From contig CM053141.1 in assembly GCA_028571685.1 (NCBI GenBank), positions 53,752,333 to 53,816,332 of the forward strand: a stretch of DNA of 64,000 nucleotides, read 5' to 3'. Positions 11,268 to 23,308 of this stretch are shown here, in pieces. Position numbers and translations under genes: made by a program. This DNA is from Heterohyrax brucei. Lineage: Eukaryota; Chordata; Mammalia; Hyracoidea; Procaviidae. The notes beneath the pieces were generated by a model. That model saw nothing but the letters and a program-made list of their open reading frames with translations, did no database searches and was not told the origin of the DNA. The first letter of the stretch is position 1. Each line of letters begins with the position of its first letter.

Positions 11268-11943
11268 TGTCATGCATTGAACTGTGTCCCTCAAAAATAT
11301 GTGTCAACTTGACTAGGACATGATTCCCAATATTCTGTGATTGTCTGCCATTTTGATGGCTGATGTGATTTTCCTATGTATTGTAAATCCTACCTCTGTT
11401 AGGGAGGCAGGATGAGAGGCAGTTGTATTAATGAGTTGGGACTTGATCTACAAGAGTAGGTTGTGTCTTCAGTTGGTCTCTTTTGAGATATAAAAGAAGC
11501 AGCAAGCAGAGAGACATGGGAACCTCATACTACCAAAGAAACAAAGAATCAGGACAATAGTGCATTGTTTGAATCTGGGGTCTCTGTGCTGGGAAATGCC
11601 TTGACCGGAGAAGACTGATGACTAGAACCTTCCTCCAGAGCCGAGAGATGTAGAATAATTTCCTGTGGAGCTAGCACCCTCAATTTAGACTGTGAGAAAT
11701 GCTGGTGGCATAGTGGTTAAGTGTTATGGCTGCTAACTGAAAACTGGCAGCTTGAATCTGCCAGGTACTCCTTGGAGACTCTATCGGGTAGTTCTCCTCT
11801 TGCCTAAGGGGTTACTATGAGTTAGAATCGACTTGACAGCAGTGGATTTGGTTGTTGGTTTAGAGAATGAGAGAATAATTTTCTCTTTGTTGAAGCATCC
11901 ACTTGTGATATTTCAGTTATAGTAACACTAGATAATCATGACA
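11268..11943 (+). mobile_element. solo LTR, probably ERVL-MaLR type
   Basis: This is one of five copies of one LTR family in the window. It starts TGTCATG..ATTGAACTGTGTCCC and ends 'gataatcatgaca', so it has TG...CA termini. It has a TATA-like 'gagatataaaagaagc' and a 3' segment resembling the end of MaLR LTRs ('catccacttgtgatatttc'). No internal retroviral sequence flanks it. An AfroSINE sits inside it at 11699-11862. The MaLR assignment is inferred from end motifs. Confidence 0.7.
11699..11862 (+). mobile_element. AfroSINE, short type, nested in LTR
   Basis: It starts at 'aatgctggtggcatagtgg', has 'ggctgctaactgaaaac', and ends 'cttgacagcagtggatttgg'. LTR sequence continues on both sides ('gactgtgaga' before, 'agaatgagagaataattt' after). 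Confidence 0.85.
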
Positions 11944-11952
11944 ATGAAAACA

Positions 11953-12505
11953 TATAAGATCTGAAAATTAAGCCCATACATTTAATTGTTATAAGTGCTA
12001 CAAACCTTGTTGCTGAATATCACTATGGTCACTATGGGAAGCTATGCATCAGTGCCAGTGCATAGTCCTCCCTGCAAAGCAATTTTGGAACTCTTTCTGG
12101 AATGACCATTGCACATGGTGGCAAGGTGGCAAGTTCATGAACTTGCTTGTATAGTTAGTTGTCTGTGAGGCAGTTTTTAGCTAGTATACAAATAACTGTA
12201 TTGGAACAGTCTCCCTACTCACCCAATCTGGCCCCCAATGACTTTTTTGTTCACTCTAAGATAAAGGAAATATTGCAAAGAAGATATTTCAGTGACATGC
12301 AGGACATCGAGGGTAATGTGATGACACTCTAATGGCCATTCCAGGAAAAGAGTTCCAAAATCGATTTGAAGGGTGGACTAGGCACTGGCATCAGTGCATA
12401 GCTTCCTAAGGAGAGTGCTTCAAAGGTGACTGTAGTCATATTCAGCAGTGATGTATATAGTACTTTTTCTAGGCTGAGTTCACAAACTCAACTGTAAGTC
12501 CTTAG
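11953..12505 (+). mobile_element. snap-back mariner-like element, copy 2
   Basis: The structure is that of the copy at 4231. The left arm begins near 'tctgaaaattaagccc', and the right arm is its reverse complement ending near 'cacaaactcaactgtaag'. The centre retains 'caatctggcccccaatgac', a nucleotide remnant of the mariner SPDLAP region, on the plus strand. It is heavily frameshifted. Confidence 0.7.
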
Positions 12506-13087
12506 GGAAGAGTAACTTTTGCAGATAGCCTACTTTGTGGTCACCAGAAAGAACTACATTAAAATCCCAGAATGATGTTCTTAATGTCGTTAGGTACTGT
12601 TGAGGGGGTTCCACCTCGTAGTGATGCACTGCACAACACGAGGAAACACTGTCTGGTACTGCGCTATCTTCACAATCCTTGCTATGGTTGAGCCCATTAT
12701 TGCAGACAGTGCATCAGTCCCTCTCTTTAAGGGTCTTCCTGTTTTCCAATGACTCTCTACTTTACCAAGTATAATGTCCTCCAGGACTAGTCCCTCCTGA
12801 TTAAATGTCCAAAGTACTTAAGATGATGCCTCACCATTCTTGCTTCTAAGGAGCAGTCTCACTGTGTTTCTTTCTTTCTACTTCTATTTTCTACTTCTTT
12901 CAAGACATTCCATGGCATTCCATGGTATATTCATTATTCTTCACCAACACAATTAGTTCTTCCGTACTAATTACCCAGCTTTCATATGTTTATGAAGTGA
13001 TTGAAGACACCATGGCTTGGGTAAGGGTCACCTTAGTCATCAAAGTGACACCTTTGCTTTTTATCATTTTAAAAAGATCATTTGTAA

Positions 13088-13252
13088 CAAATGGAATCCT
13101 GGAGTTAGTGGTTAAAAGCCATGTCTGCTAACCAAAAGGTCAGCAGTCTGAAGCCACCGGACACTTCTTGGAAACTCCCTGGGGCAGTTCTACTCTGTTC
13201 TACAGGATCACTATGAGTCAAAATTGGCTTGATGGCAATGTGTTATAGTTTA
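13088..13252 (+). mobile_element. AfroSINE, short type, nested in RTE
   Basis: It starts at 'ggaatcctggagttagtgg', has 'tctgctaaccaaaaggtc', and ends 'ttgatggcaatgtg'. RTE 3' sequence continues on both sides ('ttttaaaaagatcat' before, 'attgactgctacttctg' after). Confidence 0.85.
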
Positions 13253-13761
13253 ACACTTCAGCTGATTTATTGACTGCTACTTCTGTGCAAGTTGATTTTG
13301 GATCCAAGTAAAATGAAATTGTTGACAACCTCAGTATTTTCTGTTTTTCATGACACTGTTTATTGGTTCAGTTGTGAGGATGTTTGTTTCCTTTACACTG
13401 AAGTATAATCTATGCTGAATGAAGGTTGCAGTCCTTGTTCTCCATCAGCAAGTGCTTCAAGTCCTCTCTACTTTCAGCAAGCAAGACTGTTTGACCTTCG
13501 TATTTCAGGTCATTAATGAGCCTTCCACCAATCCTGATGATGTGCTCTTCACATAGTCCCTCTTTTAGGATGATTTGCTCAGTTTACATATTGAGTACAT
13601 GTAATGAAAGGATATGACCAGGATGCACACCCTTTCTGATTTTAAACCATGTGGTGTCCCCTTGTTCTGTTCAAATGACTACTTCTTGGTCTATGTACAG
13701 TTTCCTCATGAGCACAATTAAGTGTTCTGGAATTCCCAGTCTTTGAAATGTTGTCCATAAT

Positions 13762-14343
13762 CTACACAGTCCAGTGCCTTATATAATCAATAACACAAGT
13801 AAACATCTCTCTGGTGTTCTTTGTTTTCAGACAAGATCTATTTGACATTAACAATGATTCCTTCATTCCATATCTTCTTTTGAATTTCCAGAAGTTCCCT
13901 GTCAATGTACTGGTGAACTTTTTAAGTATCTTCAGCAAAATTTTACTTGTGCGAGGCACTAAAGATGTTGCTCGATAATTTCCACATTGTGTTGGATCAC
14001 TTTTCTTTGGAATGGACACCAATATGGAACTCTTCCTGTCAGTTGGCCAGGTAGCTATCTTCCAAACGTAGTGGTCTAGATGAGCGAGCACGTCCAGTGC
14101 TGAATTCCTTTACTGAAACATCCTGAGTTGGTACTCCATCAATTCTAGGAGGTTTGTTTTCGCCAACGCCGTCAGAGTAGCCTGGACTTCTTCCTTCTGT
14201 ATCATGGGCTCTTGAACATATGCTACCTCCTGAAATGTTTGAAAGTCGACCAATTCTTTCTGGCGCAGTGATTCTGTGTATTGTCCCGATCTTCTTTTGA
14301 TATTTCTTGCCTCCTTCAATATTATGCCCAAAGAACCTTTCAA
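13762..14343 (-). pseudogene. RTE reverse transcriptase and linker fragments
   Basis: Two open stretches (about 14343-14110 and 14091-13762 on the minus strand) cover the start of the RTE reverse transcriptase. Visible parts include KSSILVSIPKKSDPTQCGNY, matching the RTE motif around the first fingers strand. A frameshift or stop separates the two stretches, and the catalytic core downstream is further disrupted. Confidence 0.75.
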
Positions 14344-15310
14344 TATTGCAACTTCAGGCTTTAGTTTTTCTTCAATTCTTTCAGCTTGCTAAATACCAAG
14401 CATGTTCTCGGTTTTCTCACTCAAAGGCTTTTGATGTTTCATTATAGTACTCTACTTTGTCTTGTTGAGCTACCTTTTTTAATTTTTCTATTCACTCTTT
14501 ACTTCAGGATTTCTTCCACTTACTTTAGCTGCTTGATGTTGAAAGCAAATTTCAGATTCCCTCATGGCGTACATTTTGGTCTATTCTTGCTATCGAGTCT
14601 TTTTTAGTGACCTTTCCTTACTCACGTGTAGTGTCCTTGACATCGTTCCGTAACTTGTCTTTTACTCGGTTGTTGATGTTCGGCTATCAAGTTTATTCCC
14701 CCAAATAATCCCTAAATTCAGGCGGGGACATTGTTAAGTTCACATTTGGGCCTATTTTAATTTTCTTCAGCTTCAACTTAAACTTGCATTGGAATAATTG
14801 TTGGCCTCGTTCTCCCCAACTGTACTGAGCTTTTCCATTGTCTCTTTCTGTAGATGTCACCAACTTGGTTCCTGTACTTTCCTGTCTGGTGAAGTCCGTA
14901 TATACAGACACCATTCCTGTTGCTGAAAATGGTATTTGCAGTGAAGAGGTTATTGATCTTATAAAATTCCATCATGTGATATGTGGAGTCATTTCTGTCT
15001 CCAAGGTCATATTTTTAACTACCAATGCTTCTGAAAGAAGATTACAGTCTTTCACATTCCAATCACCAGTAATTATTAATGCATTTGATTGCATGTTTGA
15101 TCAATTTCAGACTGTAGAATTTGGTAAAAATCTTTAATTTCTTCATCTTTGGCTTTAATGGTTGGTATATACATTTGAATAACAGTCATATTAACCAGTC
15201 TTTCTTGTAAACTTATGGATACAATTATATCACAGACAGAGTTTTACTTCATGATAGATCTTGAAATGTTCTTTTTGATAATGAATGTGATGACGTTCCT
15301 CTTCTTTTTG

Positions 15311-15667
15311 TCATTCCCTGAAGAGGACGCCATGTTGTTTTTCTAAGTCAAAGTGACCTATACCAGTCCACTTCAAATTACGAATGCCATGAGTGTTGAT
15401 CTTCGTGTGTTTCATTTCACTTTTGATGTCTTTCAGTTTTCTCAGATTCATCCTTTCTATACTGCATCTTCCAAGATATCCATTAATGGATATCTGTAGC
15501 TGTTTCTTCTTATTTGGAGTCATACCACACCATGAAATGAAGATTCTCGAAGTGTCCCACCATCCACTTTGTGGAGGGAGCTCTGCCACAGTTGTATTTT
15601 GAGTGCCCTCCGTCCTGAAGGGCTGATCATGTGGCACTACATCAAACAACATTCCATTGCTATTCAT
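15311..15667 (-). pseudogene. RTE N-terminal fragment, divergent subfamily
   Basis: This 118-codon frame corresponds to the start of the RTE ORF and the beginning of its endonuclease. It includes SNGMLFDVVPHDQPFRTEG, comparable to the 'sgiv-d-vledep-rle' start in other copies, and ends near LKWTGIGHFD. The middle part differs from the other RTEs here. Confidence 0.65.
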
Positions 15668-15795
15668 AAGGTTTTCATTGACCAGTTCATTTTAGATGTA
15701 GATCACCAAGTCTTTCTTCTTAGTCTGAAAGCTCCACTGAAATCTGTCACCCGTAAGTGACCCTGCTGGTTCTTGAAATAACAGCACACAAGTCA

Positions 15796-17449
15796 CCACA
15801 GTATGACAAACTGAGAGACGAATGTGACCCAGAATGATATCAATATCAATTATAACGCACATCTCAGAAAAGTTACAAAAAAAATGTCAGCACCTAGTAA
15901 AATATTTGCTGTTGTATTTCTTTGTAAGATCTGCTTTACATACTTCCTAACGAAAAATGTATTGTTACTTTGCATAAGCCTTTATAAAATTTTAAACTCT
16001 AAGTTCCGTCATGTTGAGATATATATAGTAGAGGATCAGATGCAGCCTACAGAACTACTTAAATCTTTTGTTTTAAAAATATTATCTGAGTGATGACATC
16101 CTTGAGATGGTTTTTCAATGTCCCCTGGGTGGCTATGACTCAAAATCAACTCTGCAGCAGTGGGATTTACTCTCTTGAAAGCTATAAATCAACTTTTGCC
16201 AAGAGCAGTTGCTAATACGTGATACATGAGAAATGTGAGAATGATGGAGACTTTATACTAATGTAGCTATGTCTATATTAAGAATGATCTGGGAAAAGTT
16301 ACATAAGCCTAAAAAGGGCCTTAGTTAGGCAATAAAAGGTGGAGTCCCTAAAACTTAGTATACAAAGAGACTAGAAAATATCCTAATTAAGTTGAAATTT
16401 CTTCTTTTGTTGGAATTCTGAACTTTTAGATACAAAATCCCTCCTGTTAACGCAGACAAGCCGCATACCCCACGTCTGTAACTGGGTTCAAACTGTAACT
16501 CTGGCTCAATGTGTATTCTGGGGGAAGACTGCCACCTACTGGATCACCACTACCACTCCTTCAGATTTTATAGCTAAACATGGTTCCTTTAGAACAACAC
16601 ACTTCAGAAATAAGCCTCAGTCGTATTCAAAAACTTCAGACATGTATTTCAACAGGGACTTCGAAGATGTCAGTTTATTTCCAGCATCCTCTAGAAAAAG
16701 ATGCATGTGAGCTCCTTCAACAGTCACTGAAACTATTCCCTGCTGCAAGGCTCATTCTATCAACTCTTTGGAGTGAGGCAAAAGAGATTTTGACTTTTTA
16801 GATGTCAACTAGGCATCAGCTGGATTTTCTGTCTCCATCAAACCAAACTATCTGGTTGTATTTGTAACAGACAACTATTCTAAAAAGACATAGTCATCTT
16901 GTTAATATTTTCACTCTACTTTCTATAACACTTTCATCTTTAAAATAATTTTTGGATCTCAAGCTGCAAGCATGTGGCTCCGTATGCAACAGGACAGTGC
17001 AATTTACCATATGTAAGTAGGAGTAGCACAACTCTTGGTGACTTCTCTGGACAATGAAGGGCATAAAACCAAAACTACACTTGCCCATTCAGTTGCCAGA
17101 GTACTGCCTTTTGCAACAAAAGCAAGAGATTTCAGCCTTATCTTTCAGTACTGGAGAAAGAGGGTGGATTTGGGGCTGCTTACAATGGCACGGCAAGTTT
17201 CAATGGTAAAAGTCTACTAAATATTGCTGTATTGATATAGCATGTTGGTAGTTTGCTGATTCAGTATTAGAAAAGACAAAAGACACATTTCAAACATATG
17301 AAGCAGTATAGTGAAGCAACCCACCAACTGAAGGAGCAGGCTTAGAATAAGAAAGGCAGAGAAGAAGGGAAAATGGGATAGAAACAAGGTGTTACGAATA
17401 ATCACTAGGAAAAGGCTACAAATATTTGAGATGATAGAACACAACAAAT
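15796..17449. other. unique DNA with an AfroSINE 3' scrap
   Basis: No gene is recognised. At about 16118-16170 there is a short AfroSINE-like 3' remnant ('tggctatgactcaaaatcaa'). Open frames up to 89 codons show no family resemblance. Confidence 0.4.
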
Positions 17450-17545
17450 AGTAAAGTGGTGTAGAAGTTAGAAGACAATGTGGTGTAGAAAAACAATGTG
17501 GTGCAGATAGCGCATTGTGATATAGCAATGTGATACAGCAAAAGC
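17450..17545. repeat. degenerate ~18-bp minisatellite
   Basis: Four to five imperfect units are visible, of the kind 'acaatgtggtgtagaaaa', 'acaatgtggtgcagatag' and 'caatgtgatacagcaa'. The minus-strand open frames over it are products of the repeat. Confidence 0.65.
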
Positions 17546-17569
17546 AGAACGTTGGTATTATTCAGAGCT

Positions 17570-17732
17570 AGAGGCCCGGTGGCACAGTGTTGAAGGGAAC
17601 AGTTGCTAACCAAAAAGGATAACAGTGTGAATCTACCAACCCATCCTTGGAAACCCTGTAAGACCGGTCTATTCTTATCCTGTCATAGAGGATCACTATG
17701 AGTCTGCATGGACTCCATGGCAACCTGTTTAG
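17570..17732 (+). mobile_element. AfroSINE, short type
   Basis: It runs from 'aggcccggtggcacagtg' to 'actccatggcaacctgttt' and contains 'gttgctaaccaaaaagg'. It lies head-to-tail with the next copy. Confidence 0.8.
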
Positions 17733-17743
17733 GGATGTTAACA

Positions 17744-17958
17744 GTCCTGGAGGGGTGCAAACAGACAGTTAAGTATCTGACTGCTAACTGAAAGGTTGAT
17801 GTTCCAGCACTCTCAAAGGACACCTCAGAAGAAAGCCTTGTTATCTGCTTCCAAGAGGTCACAGCCTTGAAAACACTATGGAATGCAATTTTACTCTGCA
17901 CACACAGGTCACCATGAATCGGAATGGATTCACCAACAGTGTGTTTGGCTTTGGTTTA
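17744..17958 (+). mobile_element. AfroSINE, long type
   Basis: It starts at 'agtcctggaggggtgcaaac', includes the long-type middle ('ttatctgcttccaagaggtc'), and ends 'gtgtttggctttggttt'. It directly follows the copy at 17570. Confidence 0.8.
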
Positions 17959-17969
17959 CAGGGTCATTA

Positions 17970-18110
17970 ACAGTGCAATTTTGGATAAGTTCTTAAATTT
18001 TATTGGCCTGCTAAATGGATATTCCAGTTTCCTGATGCTTTTTGTTTTGATTAAATGAGGTAATGCATACAAAATGCTCAACTTAAGAGCCTGAAACACA
18101 GTCAATATTT
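17970..18110 (+). repeat. MIR
   Basis: It has the order typical of MIR: 'ttggataagttctta', then 'ccagtttcctgatgc', then 'ttaaatgaggtaatgcatac' and a terminal 'cctgaaacacagtca'. Confidence 0.6.
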
Positions 18111-19182
18111 TGTCTTTTTGTCTTTCTTTGAAGAAGGTAAAAGACATAGAGGAAAATAAGAAGACCTTTAGCTATGGTACATACAGAAAAGTAAAAATAA
18201 AAAGAGGCAGTGATAATAAAGGACCTAGGTAAGAGGGGCTAAATAAAAATAAATTAAAATGACAACTGCAGGAGAAAAAAAAAAAACTAAAACAAGATAT
18301 TGATGGGAAAATTGATTTGATAATAAAAGCAATACTGGTTCAATGTGATGACCATGGTCTTAAAAGAAAGCTAAACATGCGTGCAAACACCACTTCGTTG
18401 CCTAAACCACACCAAATAATCAGTTTAGCTGTCATGATTCTTGCTTAGCTGGTGGTAATTTCCAGTTTTGACTTGTAAGTTTGCAGCTCTCCTTTCTGCA
18501 GATTACATTTCTACATTTTCAATAACTTTCTTGACATTTCCCTTTCCAAATCTAAATTCCCATAATAGAATAATATGATCTTTATTGTTCAACTTAATAC
18601 TCTTCTCATGAGGTTTTTCTTTGATTAATAGCATCAGTGTTTTCTTAGGAGAGAGGTTACTTGGCAAACTTACATTTCTGTCTTCCTCTACCACCATCCT
18701 TTCTGATGTCGTGTGATGTTTGCTGTTCCGATGGGGGTGATAATGAAGAAAACTAGGATGCGTATAATAGTTTAGAATTTATGTAGTGTCTCACTATACA
18801 TATAGGTATTTAATTTTTACCTAAAAGTTCTATATTCATACCCCTATTTCTGCATGTGTCAATATTATTCCGATAAATAAACTTTCCACTTCTTACCTCA
18901 TATGAAGTGTCTTATATGGTTTAAGGGTCACAACCAACTTTTAAAGGGCACAAATTTTTTCTAAAAATAAAATCTAAGATCCTTATCAGAACATTCAAAA
19001 TATTCCAATATCTGTTAGCATTTGATTTTTAGCTTAACTTTCTTTGTAAATTCTCCAGTACACTCTTTCTGACTGCTTTTCTACCAAGATGATTTTGTTT
19101 ATGCTTTTCTCTGTCCACCAAAAGCTGGTTTGTACTTCCGTACCCTCATCCATTACCAATTTCTCTATGATTTCTTGCCCGT
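18111..19182. other. no recognised gene
   Basis: AT-rich unique DNA with a short A-tract near 18276. The 64-codon minus-strand open frame at 18503-18697 has no recognisable domain. Confidence 0.4.
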
Positions 19183-19702
19183 TGTTTTAGTCAGCTAGGG
19201 CTGCTCTATCAGAAATATCAGAATGGATGGCCTTAACAAAGGAAGGTTTATTCTTACACAGCCCAGTCTACTATGAGTCCAAATGAGAGATGTCTGCTCC
19301 AGGGGAAGGCTTTCCCCTGGTGGGCTCTGGAGGAAAGTCTGGTATTAGGTCAGTCTTTGTCCAGGGAGCATCTTGGCGCAGGAACCTCAGGTCTGAAAGA
19401 TGTGCTGTTCTTCTGGTACTGCTTTCTTGATGGTGTGAGGTTTCCAGTTCTCTACTTGTTTCTCCTTCCTCTTGTCTCTGGTAGGATAAAGGATTAAGAG
19501 TGGTATAAGCGATACTCCAGGGAAACTCCCTTTACAGTGGAGCAGGAAGGTAATCCTAGGAAGGGATTTACAGTCCGACCCTAATCCTTTAACACACAGC
19601 ACAGGAAAACCACAAAATGGAGGACAATCACAAGATAGTGGGAATCATGGCCCAGCCACATGACTACACACATTTCTGGGGGACACAATTCAGTCCATGA
19701 CA
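19183..19702 (-). mobile_element. solo LTR, probably ERVL-MaLR type
   Basis: This is the reverse complement of the LTR family seen at 11268. In plus orientation it begins TGTTTTAGTCAGCTAGGG and ends 'cagtccatgaca'. Flanking 5-mers are cccgt (19178-19182) and cccat (19703-19707), compatible with a decayed 5-bp target duplication. The open frames inside it are not genes. Confidence 0.75.
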
Positions 19703-21669
19703 CCCATTAAGATGCCAGTCAACTCTGAAGTCATTAGCTATTAGTCTCCAAGGGACTAAAACATTGCTAGAATACTTGTAATTGTTTCTGATCAAATGGG
19801 TACATGCACACATACAAGTCACTTCATTCCAACAATGATTCAAATTTAGTTTTTTTAAAAAGGCCGTTCAAATTTTTACTCGTGAGTTTTCAATTCTCCT
19901 CTCTTTAAATCACTTTTCTACATTTTTAACAACTTTCTTGATATTTCCATTTAAACATCCAATCCACATGTCCAAATCAAATAATGAGTACTGCATATCT
20001 TCCCATCTGAAATTTGTGACTTATTTTGTCACCAAATTTCAGTACAGGATGAAATCTTAAAAGTAAATAAATAAAGGAGTTGATATGAGCCATAGAGAAC
20101 TGGGAATTCTTCCCTTCCTTTCTCTTTCTTTCTTTCTTTCAGAATAATGTAAGAAACTGGTAAGCGGGAGATATTGGTAAGTGAATTTATTTCTCTGTAT
20201 AACAGATATTGACAAGAATTCAATTTATGCCCACATCTGTGAAGTAGATGCTAAACAAATAATGAAATTATGTTTTTTTTTGAAAGACTTTTTTAGCCTA
20301 CTCAGGGCTTCCACTGTTTAGATTCCTCTGCGAGGCTTTTTCACAGTTATGTACTTGTTGCCTTTTAAAAAAGGAGAGCAGAGATTTGTCTCCTCTATGA
20401 AGTCCCAGGAAGGTGGGCTTTTTATCTTAGAAAATTTTGTGCTAGAATATGAATGTGAACAGAACTAAAAATCAAGAATCATACACCATTCCCACCCCTC
20501 CATATCAACTCTGGGTAATCTAGTAAAAATATGTTTTATTGTATATTTTACATAGGTGAAAAGTTGAGATGAGTTATAAAGATTTAAGATACCATTTAAC
20601 CTAAATTTGGGGTAATCACATCATCAGTAAAGGCATAAAACATGATTTCATGCGCACACACACATGTACACACTGAACACCAGATTTGAAGTCAGAAATA
20701 AAAGTAGTCGGTTTACCCCGTGAGGATTATTGTGTTCATAAATATAGTGGCTAAAAAGGAAATAAATCCTAAAGGCAGATGTACAAGTTATCCAGCTTTG
20801 ATTTTTTGAATTTTAGATTTATAAAAACAATGTCTCAGCTGCTACCTTTCACCAGTTTTACTCTGAGGCAATAAATAATTCAATGTGCTAATTTGGCAGA
20901 TGACTCTCCGGGAGCCTCCCACCATTAGTAGCATCGTTAGGCCATAATATGCAGGAGGAGGACGGGCCACTCAGCAAATGTCCTTCACCTGTTTACCCTG
21001 AAAGAGCTGTACTCTGCACAATTAACTAATGAAGCATTGTGGGCTTTTTCTTCATTTTTTAAATTTTTTTCTTCCCTGCTATTTCAATATGTCAATACAG
21101 AGAATCCAAGGGAAAATACACTCTGTTTCCTTTTGCTAAATAAGTGTTTACAGGATGGTTAAGACTCTACTGTAACTCCCAAATGATGAGGGGAAAATAA
21201 TCAGATGGCCAAAATGGATCATCATCATTATTATTGTTGTTACCTCCTTTCTCTTCCATGATTTGTGAGGAAAATGTAAAAGCAGTTTGGTGTTGAAATA
21301 CCAAAGGAAAAAAACAGTGCTCAAATTGCCTTAATATCTGCTTGCTATCAAGAACCTGTACAATGTCTCCATAAAGTTGGACAATTTTGTTCTCCACTAA
21401 AAACTCAATCGTGTGTTCTGAGTCTCATACTCATGTTTACAATTTAATTCCATTTTTAAAATAATTAGAATAGCATTGCAAGTGCTTGAAATGTAAATAT
21501 TCTAACTAGATTTTTGTGTGTGACTCTACCCTTCCATACAAAGTATGTGCCTATCAATTTTAAATAAATCCGTGTCTAAATAGTTTTACCCCACAGTACT
21601 GGATTAAAGAAACATACTTCAGCTGATTTGACTATTATTATTCCACTAAACATTTTATTGTTGGGAAAA
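19703..21669. other. unique DNA with a candidate conserved block
   Basis: No gene is seen. A (CTTT)n tract lies at about 20122-20140. The part at about 20860-21400 is free of recognisable repeats and less AT-biased, with 'ctccgggagcctcccacc' and several ATTA cores. It has the look of a conserved non-coding element, which is an impression rather than a demonstration. Confidence 0.35.
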
Positions 21670-21833
21670 AGAACAACAAAATCCAGTGCCACTGAATCAA
21701 TTCTGCCTCATAACAACCCTATAGGGCAGAGTAGAATTGCCCCATAGAGTTTCCAAGGAGCTTCTGGCAGGTTTGAACTGCCAATCTTTGGGTTAGCAGC
21801 TGTAGCACTTAACCACTGCACCATCAGGGTTTT
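21670..21833 (-). mobile_element. AfroSINE, short type
   Basis: Minus-strand copy with 'gggcagagtagaattgcccc', 'gggttagcagctgtagcac' and the 5' box as 'caccatcagggttttc'. Confidence 0.9.
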
Positions 21834-22038
21834 CACGGTTGGGTAAAGACATACTGATTTTCAGGACCCCCGCCTTTCATTTTTCAGAGAGTGTGTAACA
21901 GATTCTTAGTTATTGGAAGAACAATTACATCAGTCACCCAGTTCTGGCACTTCTTTGTGCATGTGTAACTCAGAGTGTAGAAAGAATTTTTTTTTTTTTC
22001 CCAGTGATAAGAAAAGTGGAAACAGCCTAAGATTAAGA

Positions 22039-22382
22039 TACAGGCAATCCTGGGTTATGAACCAGCTGTATTCCTGAGTCTGTCTTTAAGTTGAATTTAT
22101 AAGTAGATTGGAGTAGGTACATATAGTTGTTATTTAGCATCAGTCAAAGTTTTGTTTAGTATACAGTATATATTTTTAACTTCTGTGCATAAAAAACATT
22201 TAAAACAAAGAAAAACCACTTCCAAACCATGAAATGTTTTCACGAGAGTCACAAAGTAGCATATGTGTTGGATATTATGAACCACTGCATTCAAATTGGT
22301 AATGTAATAGGCCTTATGGAAGTTCGTTTGTAGATACGAATTGTCCATAAGTTAGACATTCATGACGTGAGGACTCCCTGTA
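22039..22382. mobile_element. Tigger-like MITE
   Basis: The ends are inverted: 'caggcaatcctgggttatga' at 22041 pairs with 'catgacgtgaggactccctg' ending at 22380. TA dinucleotides flank it at 22039-22040 and 22381-22382, as expected for a TA target duplication of the Tc1/mariner (pogo/Tigger) superfamily. The 340-bp interior encodes no transposase. Confidence 0.7.
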
Positions 22383-23308
22383 GTTACACTTTTCTTTTTC
22401 CAGCCACCGCTCAGACTCGTGGTGATGTGGATGTTATTTTCTAAGAGTAGTAGCCAAAATCATTCCTGTTAAGTGTAAAACATTGTATTTTCCAAGTTCA
22501 AGGGCAGCTATTAGAATACTTCTCCTTGTGCAAATAAAATAATAAGTAACAATATTCATTGTGTATGAAAAATAATAAAAATGGCAATGATTTATTAAGT
22601 ACCAAATTCACTTAAGCCTTCTATGCTTACTACATGTAGGAGGAATACATCAAGCAGTGGTGTGAAGGGCTTCTTGGTCCCTCCGTGAATCCTCAGGCTA
22701 CAAAACATGTTTACCTAAAAAGCAACACAGATCCATTATATTTCTGTATGTATGTTGATAAATTCTGATAGATATCAACCATGTCAACCATACCCTACAA
22801 GGTGTATGAGGTGTCTCAGAATTACCCCTGAAAACTGTATACCACTGTACCTTATCCGTCTTGTACAATTTATTCATTTCATCTTTTTCAGTAGACTAGA
22901 GTATAAACATGCTAACTCAATGATGAGTAATTGTAGTGAATAACTCAGTTTTTTAATGTAAATATTCTTAGCGGGAATACCATATTATAAATAATAGACA
23001 CAACTAAATCTGTTAATATTTCTGGTATTTGGTATTTAATAAGAAGAGTACCATTAACTTTAAAGGTGTCCTTTTCTACCTATGAAAATTGAATAAATTA
23101 GATGGAGCATGTAAAACTTATTTTTTTTTTCAAAATGTAACAAAGAATGGAAATAGTATTTGAATGCCAAGGAAAGCAGTACTTACCTTGTTTTCGTCTT
23201 AGGGAGAAACTCACTTATTATCTTTATGAAACGCATCTCATTCATGAAAATATGAGAAATGGAAGTAAGACAGGAAACATTTCTAACTATGCTATAGGAA
23301 AGGATGTC
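22383..23308. other. no recognised gene
   Basis: AT-rich unique DNA with short chance open frames and a T-tract near 23120. Confidence 0.4.

Larger units (their letters stand above)
12582..15795 (-). mobile_element. RTE LINE, full length, divergent 5' end
   Basis: This is a minus-strand RTE of about 3.2 kb. Its 3' end lies at about 12582 and its 5' end at about 15795. The linker, RT and 3' regions track the other RTE copies. About 15320-15795 (5' UTR and N-terminal part) is clearly related to but much more different from the 5' ends at 1722, 7798 and 36884. This suggests an older or separate RTE subfamily. An AfroSINE is nested at 13088-13252. All frames are broken. Confidence 0.85.

Noticed and set aside
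19273..19497. Leader-like 74-codon open frame with a hydrophobic C-terminus
   Set aside because: It lies entirely within a minus-strand LTR, and similar frames occur in the other LTR copies (43789, 54335).
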